Source of the DNA: Prevotella sp.
GTDB taxonomy: Bacteria; Bacteroidota; Bacteroidia; Bacteroidales; Bacteroidaceae
Assembly: GCA_017557185.1 (NCBI GenBank)
Contig: JAFZAP010000051.1
Location: 1 to 64,000 of the forward strand
Length of the DNA stretch: 64,000 nt
Direction: 5' to 3'
Shown: one piece after another, positions 41,027-49,880 of the stretch
Layout: each line of letters starts with the position of its first letter
Position numbering within the stretch: position 1 is the stretch's first letter
Translations under genes and position numbers: made by a program
Notes under the pieces: model-generated
Database searches by the model: none
The model's input: the letters and a program-made list of their open reading frames with translations, nothing else
Told to the model about the DNA's origin: nothing

Positions 41027-42189
41027 TGAAAGCCCGAGTAATAGCATATTATCTTCCACAATTCCATCCTATCCCCGAAAACGATGCCGTTTGGGGGAAA
41101 GGGTTCACGGAGTGGACCAATGTAGCACAGGCGCGTCCGCTCTTCCGCGGCCACTATCAGCCACGCATCCCTGCTGACTTGGGCTTCTACGACCTGCGTA
41201 TGGCTGAGGTGCGTGAGCAGCAGGCAGAGATGGCACGCGAAGCCGGCATCGAGGGTTTCTGTTATTGGCACTACTGGTTCGGAAACGGCAAGCAATTGCT
41301 GGAACGACCTTTCAATGAGGTGCTTCAGAGTGGCAAACCTGATTTCCCGTTCTGCCTGGCATGGGCGAACCACGACTGGACGACAAAGACCTGGAACCGA
41401 GGAAAGGATATTGTCCGCAAGATAGATAATCATTATATTGCCAAGCAGGATTATCCTGGCGATGAAGATCATATAGCTCATTTCAACCAGTTGTTGCCTG
41501 CCTTCCGAGACCACCGTTACATCAAGGTCGACGGCAAGCCTTTGTTCCTTATCTTCGATCCGTATCATTTTCCTGATATTACTCATTTTATTGAACTTTG
41601 GCGGCAATTGGCAGAACAGAATGATTTGCCAGGCATCTATTTCGTGGCTATCTGCAATTCCACCACGACCGTGACAAGGAAAGACGACGGAGGAATTGAA
41701 AGGGTGTTGCCAAACCTCGAGAGCAGTGCCGACGTCTATCAGAATATGCTGAGACTGGGGTTCGACGGTGTCAACTCTTTCGGGAAAGCGCGAGCAGAGA
41801 TGATCAGCCAAGGAAAATATTACCGGCTCATTCGGCAGAAAATCAATAAGACGTTCCCCTTCCTTCCTACAAGCCGTCTGAATTATCCTAAGGTCATTAA
41901 GCACTTCTATGCACCTGAAGACAGTTGGGAGAACGTCTTCCCCACCCTGCTGCCCCAGTGGGATCGTTCTCCGCGTGCCAACGTTGCCGACGGCATTTAC
42001 GTAAATGCCACACCCGAGAACTTCAGAAAACACATCGAACAGGCATTGGAGGTGATTGCAGGCAAGGCCGACGAACACAAAATACTTTTCCTGCGCTCCT
42101 GGAACGAATGGGGAGAAGGCAACTATGTGGAACCCGACCTGAAATACGGACACGGATTCTTGGACGCACTAAAAGATACCATCCTATGA
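41026..42189 (+). CDS. WbsX-like protein (GH99-like domain)
   Basis: A 387-residue cytoplasmic protein starting MKARVIAYYLPQFHPIPEND. Hallmarks are WGKGFTEWTNVAQARPLF, GHYQPRIPADLGFYDLR, REAGIEGFCYWHYWFGNGK and a C-terminal FLRSWNEWGEGNYVEPDLKYG. These define the WbsX/glycoside-hydrolase-99-like family common in O-antigen and capsule loci; members act as glycan-processing or transferase-associated enzymes of unsettled activity. The start codon sits at the end of an 8-bp tandem repeat array, suggesting variable expression. The stop overlaps the next gene by 4 bases (ATGA). Confidence 0.88.
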   Translation: MKARVIAYYLPQFHPIPENDAVWGKGFTEWTNVAQARPLFRGHYQPRIPADLGFYDLRMAEVREQQAEMAREAGIEGFCYWHYWFGNGKQLLERPFNEVLQSGKPDFPFCLAWANHDWTTKTWNRGKDIVRKIDNHYIAKQDYPGDEDHIAHFNQLLPAFRDHRYIKVDGKPLFLIFDPYHFPDITHFIELWRQLAEQNDLPGIYFVAICNSTTTVTRKDDGGIERVLPNLESSADVYQNMLRLGFDGVNSFGKARAEMISQGKYYRLIRQKINKTFPFLPTSRLNYPKVIKHFYAPEDSWENVFPTLLPQWDRSPRANVADGIYVNATPENFRKHIEQALEVIAGKADEHKILFLRSWNEWGEGNYVEPDLKYGHGFLDALKDTIL

Positions 42190-42995
42190 ATATGGAAGTG
42201 TTGTTGTCATGTATGAACCAGCCAGATACTGGTATCGTTAAGCAGATCAATGCACAAAGTGATATTGTGATAGTCAATCAATGCGATACGAATGGTTCTT
42301 CTTTAGAGACATTTGTGAATGAAAAGGGAAATCCTTGCCGTATTCTTTTCATTTCAACCACCGAGCGTGGACTTTCGCGGAGCAGAAACATGGCGATTAG
42401 AAACGCTCAAGCGGACATCTGCCTGATTTCGGATGACGACGAACTTTTAGAGCCCGATTACAGAGAGAACATCCTTCAATCATTCGAGCAACATCCAGAA
42501 GCCGACTTGATAGCATTTAATCTCTTGGTGAATGGAAAACATCAAAAAGAATATGGTAACCAAGTGAAGAAAGTCGGGAAACTGATGGCTTTGCGTATCT
42601 CAAGTGTACAGATAGCGTTCCGCCGTCAAGTGATTTTGGAGAAAGGACTGTTCTTTGACGAGGAGATGGGGGCCGGAACCGGTCATGGAGCTGGCGAAGA
42701 GAACAAGTTCCTCTATGATTGCATCGACAAAGGTCTTCATATCATTTTCGTTCCTATAGATATCACCAATCTTCAAGAACGACATCCTTCTACATGGTTT
42801 AATGGATTCAATGAAACCTTTTATTTGCAAAAAGGATGGGCAACAAAGCGGTATATGGGTAAGTTCTATGCGACATTGTTTGCATTTTATACAACTCTTG
42901 CCAAACGTCGTCTCTATCAAGAGAACTGCTCAAGTTTTTGTGTTTTGAAAGCCATGCTACGTGGCATCTATTCCAAGAATGTTTTTAAATCATAA
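42186..42995 (+). CDS. Glycosyltransferase family 2-like
   Basis: A 269-residue protein from ATG 42186 (MNMEVLLSCMNQPDTG), overlapping the previous stop by 4 bases. It has a GT-A-like N-terminal fold with TTERGLSRSRNMAIRNA and the acidic metal-binding DDDE in CLISDDDELLEPDY, followed by a C-terminal part with GAGEENKFLYDCID, as in family-2 transferases that decorate exopolysaccharides. The N-terminus is shorter than the classical 'VSVIIPTYN' start. AT-richer than the genes before it, which suggests separate acquisition of this part of the locus (inference). Confidence 0.78.
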   Translation: MNMEVLLSCMNQPDTGIVKQINAQSDIVIVNQCDTNGSSLETFVNEKGNPCRILFISTTERGLSRSRNMAIRNAQADICLISDDDELLEPDYRENILQSFEQHPEADLIAFNLLVNGKHQKEYGNQVKKVGKLMALRISSVQIAFRRQVILEKGLFFDEEMGAGTGHGAGEENKFLYDCIDKGLHIIFVPIDITNLQERHPSTWFNGFNETFYLQKGWATKRYMGKFYATLFAFYTTLAKRRLYQENCSSFCVLKAMLRGIYSKNVFKS

Positions 42996-42999
42996 GGGT

Positions 43000-44010
43000 A
43001 TGCTGAGAATAGTTGGTGACATCAATTTGGCTGATGGTTATTTTGATACAGGCATCGGTACGGGTAGTAGAATCAAACAGGGGATGAATCCTTTTGCTCA
43101 TCTTCAGAGAATTCCTGATGACTATTGGATTGGAAACATGGAATGCGTCTGCGCTGATGTTTCTAATCAGCAAGGACTGAAAGCCCGCCAGTTCAGAATC
43201 TCGCCCCAATATCTTGAAACCATCAAACATCTGGATTGCTACGGGGTAGCTAATAATCATGTGATGCAACATGGGCCTGAAGCCTATCAGTCGATGCTTG
43301 CCTATCTTGAACAGAACGGCGTTGCCTATGCAGGAGCCGACGCGAAAAAGACACATGTGTTTGAGCATCAAGTGAAGCGTGTCGCCGTAATAGCATTCAG
43401 TCAGAGACCTGATAATTTCACCCCGTCGCCTCTCTATTGGAGTCTGCCTGAGTATGAGGAAATAAGGGCGGAACTGAATGCCCACAAAGATTGCGACTAT
43501 CGCATCGTGTTTGTCCATTGGGGAAATGAGTTCATCAACTACCCCTACATTGATCAAAAGCTGTTCGCACATGAACTCATCGACAACGGAGCAAATCTCG
43601 TTATAGGTATGCATCCTCATGTCACGCAGGGATGCGAGCAATATAAAGGTCAATGGATTTTCTATTCGCTTGGCAACTTCGTTTTCAACATGCCTTGGAC
43701 ACCTGCGGAGTTTGGGCTGGTTGTAAATGTCAATCTTATTGGTGAACCGCGAGTCAGTTATGATTACATTCGGATTGGAAAGGATTATTGTCCCCAAATA
43801 ACCAATGATGTTCCTCATGATTTCCAGATGGAGACTCTGAACGACCGGCTAGGCATCAACGAAGAGAATGAAAAATACTATGCCCACGTTCGACAATGCA
43901 ACAAACGATATCGAAAAACAAACAGGAAAGCCATCCTTATGAATTTCCTACACATGAAACCAACTGACTCGTTGGGCATCATAGCAGAATTCATCAAGAA
44001 AAGAATTTGA
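43000..44010 (+). CDS. CapA/PgsA-family metallophosphatase-like protein
   Basis: A 336-residue protein from ATG 43000 (MLRIVGDINLADGYFDTGIG), preceded by AAGGGT; the ORF start 39 bases earlier lies inside the previous gene. CapA motifs are GDINLADG (metal-binding Asp), NMECVCADV, GVANNHVMQHG, FVHWGNE and GMHPHVTQGCEQYKG with IFYSLGNFVFN. CapA-type proteins take part in poly-gamma-glutamate capsule synthesis, and relatives occur in polysaccharide loci with unclear activity. No CapB/PgsB ligase is nearby, so a poly-glutamate product is unlikely; processing of the locus polysaccharide is more plausible (inference). No signal peptide seen. Confidence 0.8.
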   Translation: MLRIVGDINLADGYFDTGIGTGSRIKQGMNPFAHLQRIPDDYWIGNMECVCADVSNQQGLKARQFRISPQYLETIKHLDCYGVANNHVMQHGPEAYQSMLAYLEQNGVAYAGADAKKTHVFEHQVKRVAVIAFSQRPDNFTPSPLYWSLPEYEEIRAELNAHKDCDYRIVFVHWGNEFINYPYIDQKLFAHELIDNGANLVIGMHPHVTQGCEQYKGQWIFYSLGNFVFNMPWTPAEFGLVVNVNLIGEPRVSYDYIRIGKDYCPQITNDVPHDFQMETLNDRLGINEENEKYYAHVRQCNKRYRKTNRKAILMNFLHMKPTDSLGIIAEFIKKRI

Positions 44011-44013
44011 TAG

Positions 44014-44808
44014 TTATCTTTTTTGATAAACCCTTATCCAATCGAACTGCGTCTCGTAGGTAGTCTTGAGGTTGGGAATGAGCAACTGATGACTTCCGTT
44101 GCCAACACTTTGGTTGAGAATCAGATAGAAAGGCCGGTCAAAGGTCCACTGTCCTTCTTCTTGCAGCTGCCTTGCTTCCGACCGAAGATAGCGAAACACT
44201 TCACGGCCGTCAACGGTCCAGATGATGCGGTTTTTATCCCATTCCACTCCATAGACGTGCCATTTCTTCACATTCAGGTCAATCTTTCTTTCGCGTTCAA
44301 GTCCTTCTTTTTTGAGTATGAACGACCGATGGGTGTGAATCGTATGAGCTGACTTCCCTTGATTACCAAACATTTCAACGATATCGATTTCTCCATAGCG
44401 TTTATCGGTGCCTGGTATGGGAACCATCCATGCTGCAGGGAAGTTGCCCACCTTCATATTGGTTTTCATTCGCACTTCCACCTTTCCATATTGAAACGAG
44501 AATTTCCCTTTCGTGTCAATAGCGCCTGTCAGCATTTCCTCTTTGTTCGAACGATTGGGAATGGCGCGACAAATGAGTTTTCCGTTTTTGACATAGACGA
44601 CATCATTTGAACTGCTATTAACCCAACGGTTCCAAGTGCTGGTACCGCGATTTGTGCGATTCCATTTCCCTGCATCTGGCTGACTGCCGTCAGGTTGGTT
44701 GAACTCATCGCTGAACACCAGTTTCCATTCAGCTTCTTGTGCAGCCACTTCTGACGTATCGGCAGCAATAGTCAGAAGCATTATTAAAGCCAAAATACCT
44801 TTATTCAT
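44014..44808 (-). CDS. Glycoside hydrolase family 16 (laminarinase/lichenase-like)
   Basis: A 264-residue secreted enzyme with a signal peptide (MNKGILALIMLLTIAADTSEVAA) and one GH16 domain. E140-I-D142-IVE145 in RYGEIDIVEMFG is the catalytic E-x-D-x-x-E set; FPAAWMVPIPG and WHVYGVEWDKNRIIWTVDG are the flanking conserved strands. It should cut beta-1,3 or mixed-linked beta-glucans or galactans. Its place inside the exopolysaccharide locus, on the opposite strand and convergent with the CapA-like gene, suggests trimming or release of the organism's own polymer (inference). It follows the ATP-grasp gene by 14 bases and is probably co-transcribed with it. Confidence 0.88.
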   Translation of the reverse strand: MNKGILALIMLLTIAADTSEVAAQEAEWKLVFSDEFNQPDGSQPDAGKWNRTNRGTSTWNRWVNSSSNDVVYVKNGKLICRAIPNRSNKEEMLTGAIDTKGKFSFQYGKVEVRMKTNMKVGNFPAAWMVPIPGTDKRYGEIDIVEMFGNQGKSAHTIHTHRSFILKKEGLERERKIDLNVKKWHVYGVEWDKNRIIWTVDGREVFRYLRSEARQLQEEGQWTFDRPFYLILNQSVGNGSHQLLIPNLKTTYETQFDWIRVYQKR

Positions 44809-44822
44809 AGTCGTCCCGTTTG

Positions 44823-45731
44823 TTATTTTACCTCAAAGCATTGCCCCATCTCGTTCATATAATCGTCAGTAAAGAAATCTGTCAGTCCGCCTAGACAAGT
44901 GAACGTCAGCTCTCCGAACCACACTTGTCCCTCTGCCTCATATAAATCTACACGCACTTGCGGAAAGGGTTTTGATAAGATACGTCCCACTTCCAGCATC
45001 CGTTGAAGACACTCGGGGCGTGGGAGTGGTTTGTCTTCAGCTGAAAAATGACTTGTCAACACCATACGCTCAGGACGGCTGGTCCAATCAAGATCATAAC
45101 ATCCAAACTGAGCCTGATAACCATTTTCCTTACGATTTGAACAGACAAAGAACGAATGGGGTTCACCATTGAAACACCATAATTTATAATCGACTAGCGA
45201 GCTCTGTCCTTCTGGCGAGGGCAACAATTTTTCCGCAAGGATCATAGGCTTGATGTCTCGATATTGTGGTTCGGCAGACAAGGCGCCAACATGTTTCCGT
45301 GAGAGCCACTCTTGCAACGTTTTTCGTAGTCGAGCCCAATCCTCATCGTTCATTTTCGCCTTTTCTATCTTCAGATTCGTTCCCTTTCCGTCACCATTAT
45401 TGGCTTTCAAGATAAATCGGTCGGGCAACGTGTCGAAAGGAATATCCTCCACACGTTCCCATGCGCCATAAAGAGGAACCAAGATGTCTTCCAGACCACA
45501 TTCACGAACATAATCACGAACACGATACTTATCGGCAAGACGCGTCCATTCGGATGTATCAGTAAATAATTTCTGATAGAGAATCTTCTCATTCAGATTT
45601 TGGGGATTCTTGAAGTTGGGCAACTTATGGAAACGGGCGAGGTAGCGCAACCTTACCAGTGTGACGGGAAAATGCTCTCCAAACCATTCCAGCGGAGGAG
45701 TGACACATTTCTTAATAATATCTGTAAGCAT
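44823..45731 (-). CDS. TupA-like ATP-grasp protein
   Basis: A 302-residue cytoplasmic protein of the TupA-like ATP-grasp group found in polysaccharide loci. Recognisable parts are NEKILYQKLF, RLADKYRVRDYVRECG, DRFILKANNGDGKG (nucleotide-binding loop), MILAEKLL, VDYKLWCFNGEP and the C-terminal acidic metal site RVDLYEAEGQVWFGELTFT. ATP-grasp enzymes join carboxyl groups to amines or similar; here an amino acid or polyol addition to the glycan is likely (inference). Promoter box at 45760-45767; divergent from the glycosyltransferase gene at 45968. Confidence 0.85.
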   Translation of the reverse strand: MLTDIIKKCVTPPLEWFGEHFPVTLVRLRYLARFHKLPNFKNPQNLNEKILYQKLFTDTSEWTRLADKYRVRDYVRECGLEDILVPLYGAWERVEDIPFDTLPDRFILKANNGDGKGTNLKIEKAKMNDEDWARLRKTLQEWLSRKHVGALSAEPQYRDIKPMILAEKLLPSPEGQSSLVDYKLWCFNGEPHSFFVCSNRKENGYQAQFGCYDLDWTSRPERMVLTSHFSAEDKPLPRPECLQRMLEVGRILSKPFPQVRVDLYEAEGQVWFGELTFTCLGGLTDFFTDDYMNEMGQCFEVK

Positions 45732-45759
45732 TCGTGTCCTATTTTCTTTTAATTGTTTG

Positions 45760-45767
45760 CAAAGATA
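45760..45767 (-). promoter_or_regulatory. -7 box of the ATP-grasp/GH16 operon
   Basis: TATCTTTG on the minus strand, about 29 bases before ATG 45731. The -33 element is not clear. Confidence 0.65.
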
Positions 45768-45919
45768 CGAATTTCTTTAGAATTTTGCATCAGAAAATGA
45801 AGATATGGGCAAAAAATACACCTTCTTTAACTTCTTTAACTTCTATAAAAATGTACCTCTGGCTCACGCCGAAGGTACTCTCGCTCGACAATAAAAATGA
45901 AAATTTTCCTTTTTTCATT

Positions 45920-45950
45920 TTGTATTGTGCTCACTTATTTGTACCTTTGC
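45920..45950 (+). promoter_or_regulatory. Promoter of the GT2 gene
   Basis: TTTG (45920-45923), 19 bases, TACCTTTG (45943-45950): a full consensus match, 18 bases before ATG 45968. Confidence 0.85.
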
Positions 45951-45967
45951 AGCCGCTATCTCAAAAA

Positions 45968-46795
45968 ATGAGCAATATGAACAAGGAATTAGTGTCTGTA
46001 ATCATGCCAACGTATAATGCCGGAAAGTACCTTTCCGACAGTATCGGCAGCATCCTTGCACAGACCTACGAGAACCTGGAACTGCTCATCACCGACGATA
46101 GCTCCACAGAAGAGAAGACACTGCAGCTGTTGAAGGAATTCTGCGAACGCGACCCACGCGTGAAAGTGGAATACCTCAACGAGAATCTCGGATCTGGTCA
46201 TTCGCGAAACAACGCCATAGAGCGTGCCCAGGGCCGCTACATCGCCTTCTGCGACTGCGATGACCGCTGGATGCCTGACAAGCTGGAACGGCAGATTGCC
46301 TATATGCAGGAGAAGGACTGCGCACTCGTCTGCTCGTCGTACCTCATCTGCGATGAAGACAACGAGATCACCGGCATCAACATCGCACCCGAGAAGGTGA
46401 CGTTCGCGATGGAGAAGCGTGACAACAAGATTGGATGCCTCACGGCAGTTTACGACACGAAGCGCTTGGGCCGCAAGTTCCTGATGCCGCACATCCGCAA
46501 GCGCCAGGACTGGGGATTGTTCCTGAACATCCTGAAGGAATGTGGTGTGTGCTATGCTATCACCGAGCCGCTCGCCGTCTATCGCAACCGCACGGGTTCC
46601 ATCTCCAGCCGGAAGTTCCCGCTCGTGAAGTACAACGTCCGCATCTATCACGACATCCTCGGCTACAGCTGGCCAAAGTCACTCTTCTATTTCCTGTTCT
46701 GCTTCCTGCCCACCTATGGTACGAAAGTGCTGAAGCGCAAGATTGACAGCTGCCATCTGCTGGCACAAATCAAGAAGGGTAAGAAGCTGTTTTAA
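45968..46795 (+). CDS. Glycosyltransferase family 2
   Basis: A 275-residue glycosyltransferase starting at ATG 45968 (or 45977); the promoter at 45920-45950 excludes the longer frame. It has the classical GT-A pattern: LVSVIMPTYNAGKYLSDSIG, SILAQTYENLELLITDDSS, NEGS-like ENLGSGHSRNNAIERAQG and the metal-binding FCDCDDRWMPDKL. The C-terminal third (RKRQDWGLFLNILK, then basic helices) fits WcaA/EpsE-like transferases. It would add a sugar to the lipid-linked unit started by the downstream sugar-phosphate transferase, 90 bases further on. Confidence 0.88.
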   Translation: MSNMNKELVSVIMPTYNAGKYLSDSIGSILAQTYENLELLITDDSSTEEKTLQLLKEFCERDPRVKVEYLNENLGSGHSRNNAIERAQGRYIAFCDCDDRWMPDKLERQIAYMQEKDCALVCSSYLICDEDNEITGINIAPEKVTFAMEKRDNKIGCLTAVYDTKRLGRKFLMPHIRKRQDWGLFLNILKECGVCYAITEPLAVYRNRTGSISSRKFPLVKYNVRIYHDILGYSWPKSLFYFLFCFLPTYGTKVLKRKIDSCHLLAQIKKGKKLF

Positions 46796-46884
46796 AAAGT
46801 ATAAAATACCACAAACTTTTTTCCTCTTTTATGCAATAAATTCCGTACGTATGCGTTTATAGAATATAAAACGCTATACGACGC

Positions 46885-47514
46885 ATGACAACACTTGAGA
46901 ACGGATATGTGCTTGACGGAATGAATGAGCTAGAACGCAACACAAAGCGTATCTTCGACTTTTTCATTGCCCTGTTTTGCCTTATCATATTTTCACCTCT
47001 CTTCTTGGTTTGCTACCTCGCCGTGAAGCGTGAGGATGGCGGACCTGCCATCTTCAAACAGGAACGCATCGGACGTTTCGGACGACCTTTCAACATCTAC
47101 AAGTTCCGCTCTATGCGCATGGATGCCGAGAAAGACGGACCTGCACTCTATCAGCACGAGAACGAAACGCGTATGACCAAAGTCGGAAAGTTCCTGCGTG
47201 GCCATCACCTCGACGAGCTGCCACAGTTGTGGAACGTGCTGAAAGGCGAGATGTCGTTTGTCGGTCCTCGTCCCGAGCGCGAATATTTCATCAAGCAAAT
47301 CATGGAGCACGACCACCGCTACACCTATCTCTATCAGGTTCGTCCCGGTGTCACTTCCTATGCCACACTCTACAACGGCTACACCGACACGATGGAGAAG
47401 ATGTTGCGCCGCCTTGAACTCGACCTGTATTATCTGGAGCACCGCTCCTGGTGGTTCGACTTCAAGATCCTTTTCAACACCTTCACAAACATCGCCATCG
47501 GCAAGAAGTTTTAA
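46885..47514 (+). CDS. Undecaprenyl-phosphate sugar-1-phosphate transferase
   Basis: A 209-residue membrane-anchored priming transferase of the bacterial sugar transferase family: one hydrophobic segment (FDFFIALFCLIIFSPLFLVC, ~25-45), then FKQERIGRFGRPFNIYKFRSM, LRGHHLDELPQLWNVLKGEM and SFVGPRPEREYF, which form the catalytic D/E-P core, and RPGVTSYATLY. It starts the repeat unit by loading sugar-1-phosphate onto undecaprenyl phosphate. It is the short, WcaJ-C-terminus-like form without the N-terminal four helices. ATG 46921 (MNELERNTK) is an equally good start. Confidence 0.9.
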   Translation: MTTLENGYVLDGMNELERNTKRIFDFFIALFCLIIFSPLFLVCYLAVKREDGGPAIFKQERIGRFGRPFNIYKFRSMRMDAEKDGPALYQHENETRMTKVGKFLRGHHLDELPQLWNVLKGEMSFVGPRPEREYFIKQIMEHDHRYTYLYQVRPGVTSYATLYNGYTDTMEKMLRRLELDLYYLEHRSWWFDFKILFNTFTNIAIGKKF

Positions 47515-47690
47515 TGCCTCACCCCCAGCCCCTCTCCAAAGGGCGAGGGGAGCAAGAAGCCTACCCCCCTACCCCCTCCCTGAAGGGAGGGGGAGTTAAA
47601 GGGACAATGCCAGACTAATGTCTACACTCCTATACTCCTGCACTACTACACTTCTTTTTCCTCATTCCTCGCTCGGCTCAGTCGCTAGCG
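47515..47690. repeat. GC-rich palindromes and minor repeats
   Basis: Two adjacent GC-rich units (CCCCTCTCCAAAGGGCGAGGGG; CCCCCTCCCTGAAGGGAGGGGG) after the sugar transferase stop, then ACTCCTATACTCCTGCACTAC-like direct repeats. They may double as the operon terminator. Confidence 0.7.
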
Positions 47691-47768
47691 TAATAAAATG
47701 GAGCAAGAATGAGGAAAGAGTAATCATTACCTATTACCTATTACCTATAACCTACGCGAAGCGTTCTC

Positions 47769-48254
47769 TTAGTGTTTCTTAAACACCAGCCGCAACGCAT
47801 CACCTCTGAGTGTCATATTACCGCCCGTCAGTTCCTCGATCACGAACGACTCACCAGCCAACTGGTTGATGCCGAAGGGCTGCAGCAAATCTAGTCTATC
47901 AAGAATAGGATCACCTTCCTCGCGTCGGTCGTGGTAGAACTGCTGGAAAGAGATTTTCTCGTTTTCATAAGAGAAATGGCAGACGAAGCGTTGACCTAAG
48001 CCATTGGAGAGATCGGGGCAGAAGAGTTGGAACACCGTTCCCTGCACAATCCAGAAGTAGCGTTCCTGCCGCATGTCGAGTTGTCCGCCTGTGTCGAGTG
48101 TATCGACCGTCACCAGATGCCAATAGCCGTCGAGCTTCCCGTTTTCCGAGTGCTCAATCTCCACCAGTCCACACGAGGCCAGCAATGCCAAGAGGCACAG
48201 CGGAAGCATCTTCCGCCACACCTGTTTCAATTGATGATATATAATTCTTCTCAT
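47769..48254 (-). CDS. Lipocalin-like lipoprotein
   Basis: A 161-residue lipoprotein: signal MLPLCLLALLASC with lipobox LASC (ATG at 48209 gives the usual short signal; the ORF start at 48254 is 15 residues earlier). The mature part begins LVEIEHSENGKLDGYWHLVTVDT, the GxW start of lipocalin-like beta-barrels in Bacteroidota, and ends in beta strands (MTLRGDALRLVFKKH). Probably outer-membrane anchored. It lies 7 bases after the Wzi-like gene, so a role in capsule assembly or surface structure is plausible but unproven. Confidence 0.75.
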   Translation of the reverse strand: MRRIIYHQLKQVWRKMLPLCLLALLASCGLVEIEHSENGKLDGYWHLVTVDTLDTGGQLDMRQERYFWIVQGTVFQLFCPDLSNGLGQRFVCHFSYENEKISFQQFYHDRREEGDPILDRLDLLQPFGINQLAGESFVIEELTGGNMTLRGDALRLVFKKH

Positions 48255-48261
48255 TTCCTTG

Positions 48262-49872
48262 TTACTTTGCTACTTTGAAAAATCCCTGCTTCGACACCGT
48301 CAGCTGTGCACCGTAATTATGGCCGAGCAGTCCACCCATATCCATTCCGTAGGCACCCTTCACCTTCCATCCTTGTGGCAACTGGTAGGCGGCTTCGAGC
48401 ATCGCACTCACGTTGTGGTGTTTCTTTGTGTAGGGCTGGTCGTAGGTGCCGAGGCCTTCCTGATAGGTTGCCATGAGGCGATAGGAAAGGCGCGTAGAAG
48501 GCTGACCGCTCACACCCAGATGCAACGCCATGAAGCGATTATCCTTGAAGTCGATTGCGCCATCAGTGTTGTAGATAGGCGAGCGATAGAGCGGATTACC
48601 TATGGTCTGTCCCCAGTGCTGCCAACCGGTATAGATGTAGTGGTTGTAGAAGTTGTCCTTACCGCTGATATGATCCGACAACGAGGGCGTATGGTCGTGA
48701 TAGACAGGGCCGCTCTGATACTTCGTGTAGATGTATTCGAACACCACATTGCGCAACCATGTGCCATATTTCATGTTCAGCTCCATGCCCAGCAGCATGT
48801 CCTTCAGGTCATAGAGGAAGTAGCGACGCTTCTTGCGGACGCTCCACTCATCGCCCGTACCATAGCCGTTGTAGTCGAGTTGCAGCATCGACGAGTGATC
48901 CTCGAAGTATTTCTCGGCATAAAAGCCAAGCTTCCATGAGTCTTCGTCGTAGTTCACACGCATCAGGAACGAACCCAGCTGGTTGCCCTCGGCATTCTGA
49001 TACTCCGTACCTTCTTCTGGAACATCGGCTCCACCAGGCATGAAGGCATGCCACAGACCGCTCAATCCGTTGTTGCCCTTATACACGCGCATCTCGTCGC
49101 CATAGGGTACATGGGCTGTACCACCAAACTGGGCAGCCATCTCCAAACCCACCTCCACCGAGAGCGGGAAGAAGCGCTCGGGATAGCCAACCATCAGATA
49201 ACCGGCCTTCGAGTGATAGAGGGCGCCATCGGTATATTTCTTCATGCAATTCGTGAAGTCGTGCTGCCAATTCTGATCGGTGGTTTTTCCGTAAGCCACA
49301 TGACCTTTCAGCCTCAGCCAGCCATTGGTATATGGTAGCACCCAGTACTCGGGCAGCGCCAGTCGCACCTGCGGCACAGGCCGTGCATTGATGCCCAGCG
49401 TCTGCGAACCGCTGCTCAGCTGGTTGTTCTTCATCTCCATGGGAAACTCCTTCGCTCCCACCGTCAGCACACCATGCAGCCAGCGCATCTCGCCAAAGGC
49501 CTGCTGCACCACCAGACGACTCGTATAGTGATGAGCCACTGCCACATCCAAGCCGTAGCCGAAACCCCAGTGGCGCAGCGAGTCCTCACCCAGCGGGCGC
49601 ACCAGACTTCCGCGCAGATAGCCGTTAGTGCTCTCCAGCGAACTCAGTCCGTGCTTGTTGGCATTCAGCCAAAGCGGTGTGGTGCCATCCGACATTGAGG
49701 CTTGTGCCTCCAACTTGTATTCCAGTCCGTTCAGCAGGTGCAACGGCTCTTTCTCGTTGTACCTCTGTTGCGACATTCCCACAGTAGTGGCAGAGCAGCA
49801 AAGCAGCAAAGTGAGAAACCTTGCTAAGCTGTCACTGACTTTGGGATGTATCCTATTCTTTCTTCTTATCAT
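48262..49872 (-). CDS. Wzi-like capsule assembly outer-membrane protein
   Basis: A 536-residue outer-membrane beta-barrel of the Caps_assemb_Wzi family, with a signal sequence ending VGMSQQ (~residue 35). Barrel strands with alternating aromatic residues run throughout: HWGFGYGLDVAVAH, RLVVQQAFGEMRWLHGVLTVGAKEF, NGWLRLKGHVAYGK and the C-terminal VKGAYGMDMGG...QLTVSKQGFFKV. Wzi proteins bind nascent capsular polysaccharide at the cell surface. It lies between the aminotransferase (8-base gap) and the lipocalin-like lipoprotein (7-base gap) on one strand, a three-gene operon. Confidence 0.88.
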   Translation of the reverse strand: MIRRKNRIHPKVSDSLARFLTLLLCCSATTVGMSQQRYNEKEPLHLLNGLEYKLEAQASMSDGTTPLWLNANKHGLSSLESTNGYLRGSLVRPLGEDSLRHWGFGYGLDVAVAHHYTSRLVVQQAFGEMRWLHGVLTVGAKEFPMEMKNNQLSSGSQTLGINARPVPQVRLALPEYWVLPYTNGWLRLKGHVAYGKTTDQNWQHDFTNCMKKYTDGALYHSKAGYLMVGYPERFFPLSVEVGLEMAAQFGGTAHVPYGDEMRVYKGNNGLSGLWHAFMPGGADVPEEGTEYQNAEGNQLGSFLMRVNYDEDSWKLGFYAEKYFEDHSSMLQLDYNGYGTGDEWSVRKKRRYFLYDLKDMLLGMELNMKYGTWLRNVVFEYIYTKYQSGPVYHDHTPSLSDHISGKDNFYNHYIYTGWQHWGQTIGNPLYRSPIYNTDGAIDFKDNRFMALHLGVSGQPSTRLSYRLMATYQEGLGTYDQPYTKKHHNVSAMLEAAYQLPQGWKVKGAYGMDMGGLLGHNYGAQLTVSKQGFFKVAK

Positions 49873-49880
49873 CGTTTGTG

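Noticed and set aside
40882-42153. Minus-strand frame with repeated LRIYGFTN peptides
   Set aside because: The peptide repeat is only the reverse reading of the 8-bp tandem DNA repeat and the WbsX-like gene.
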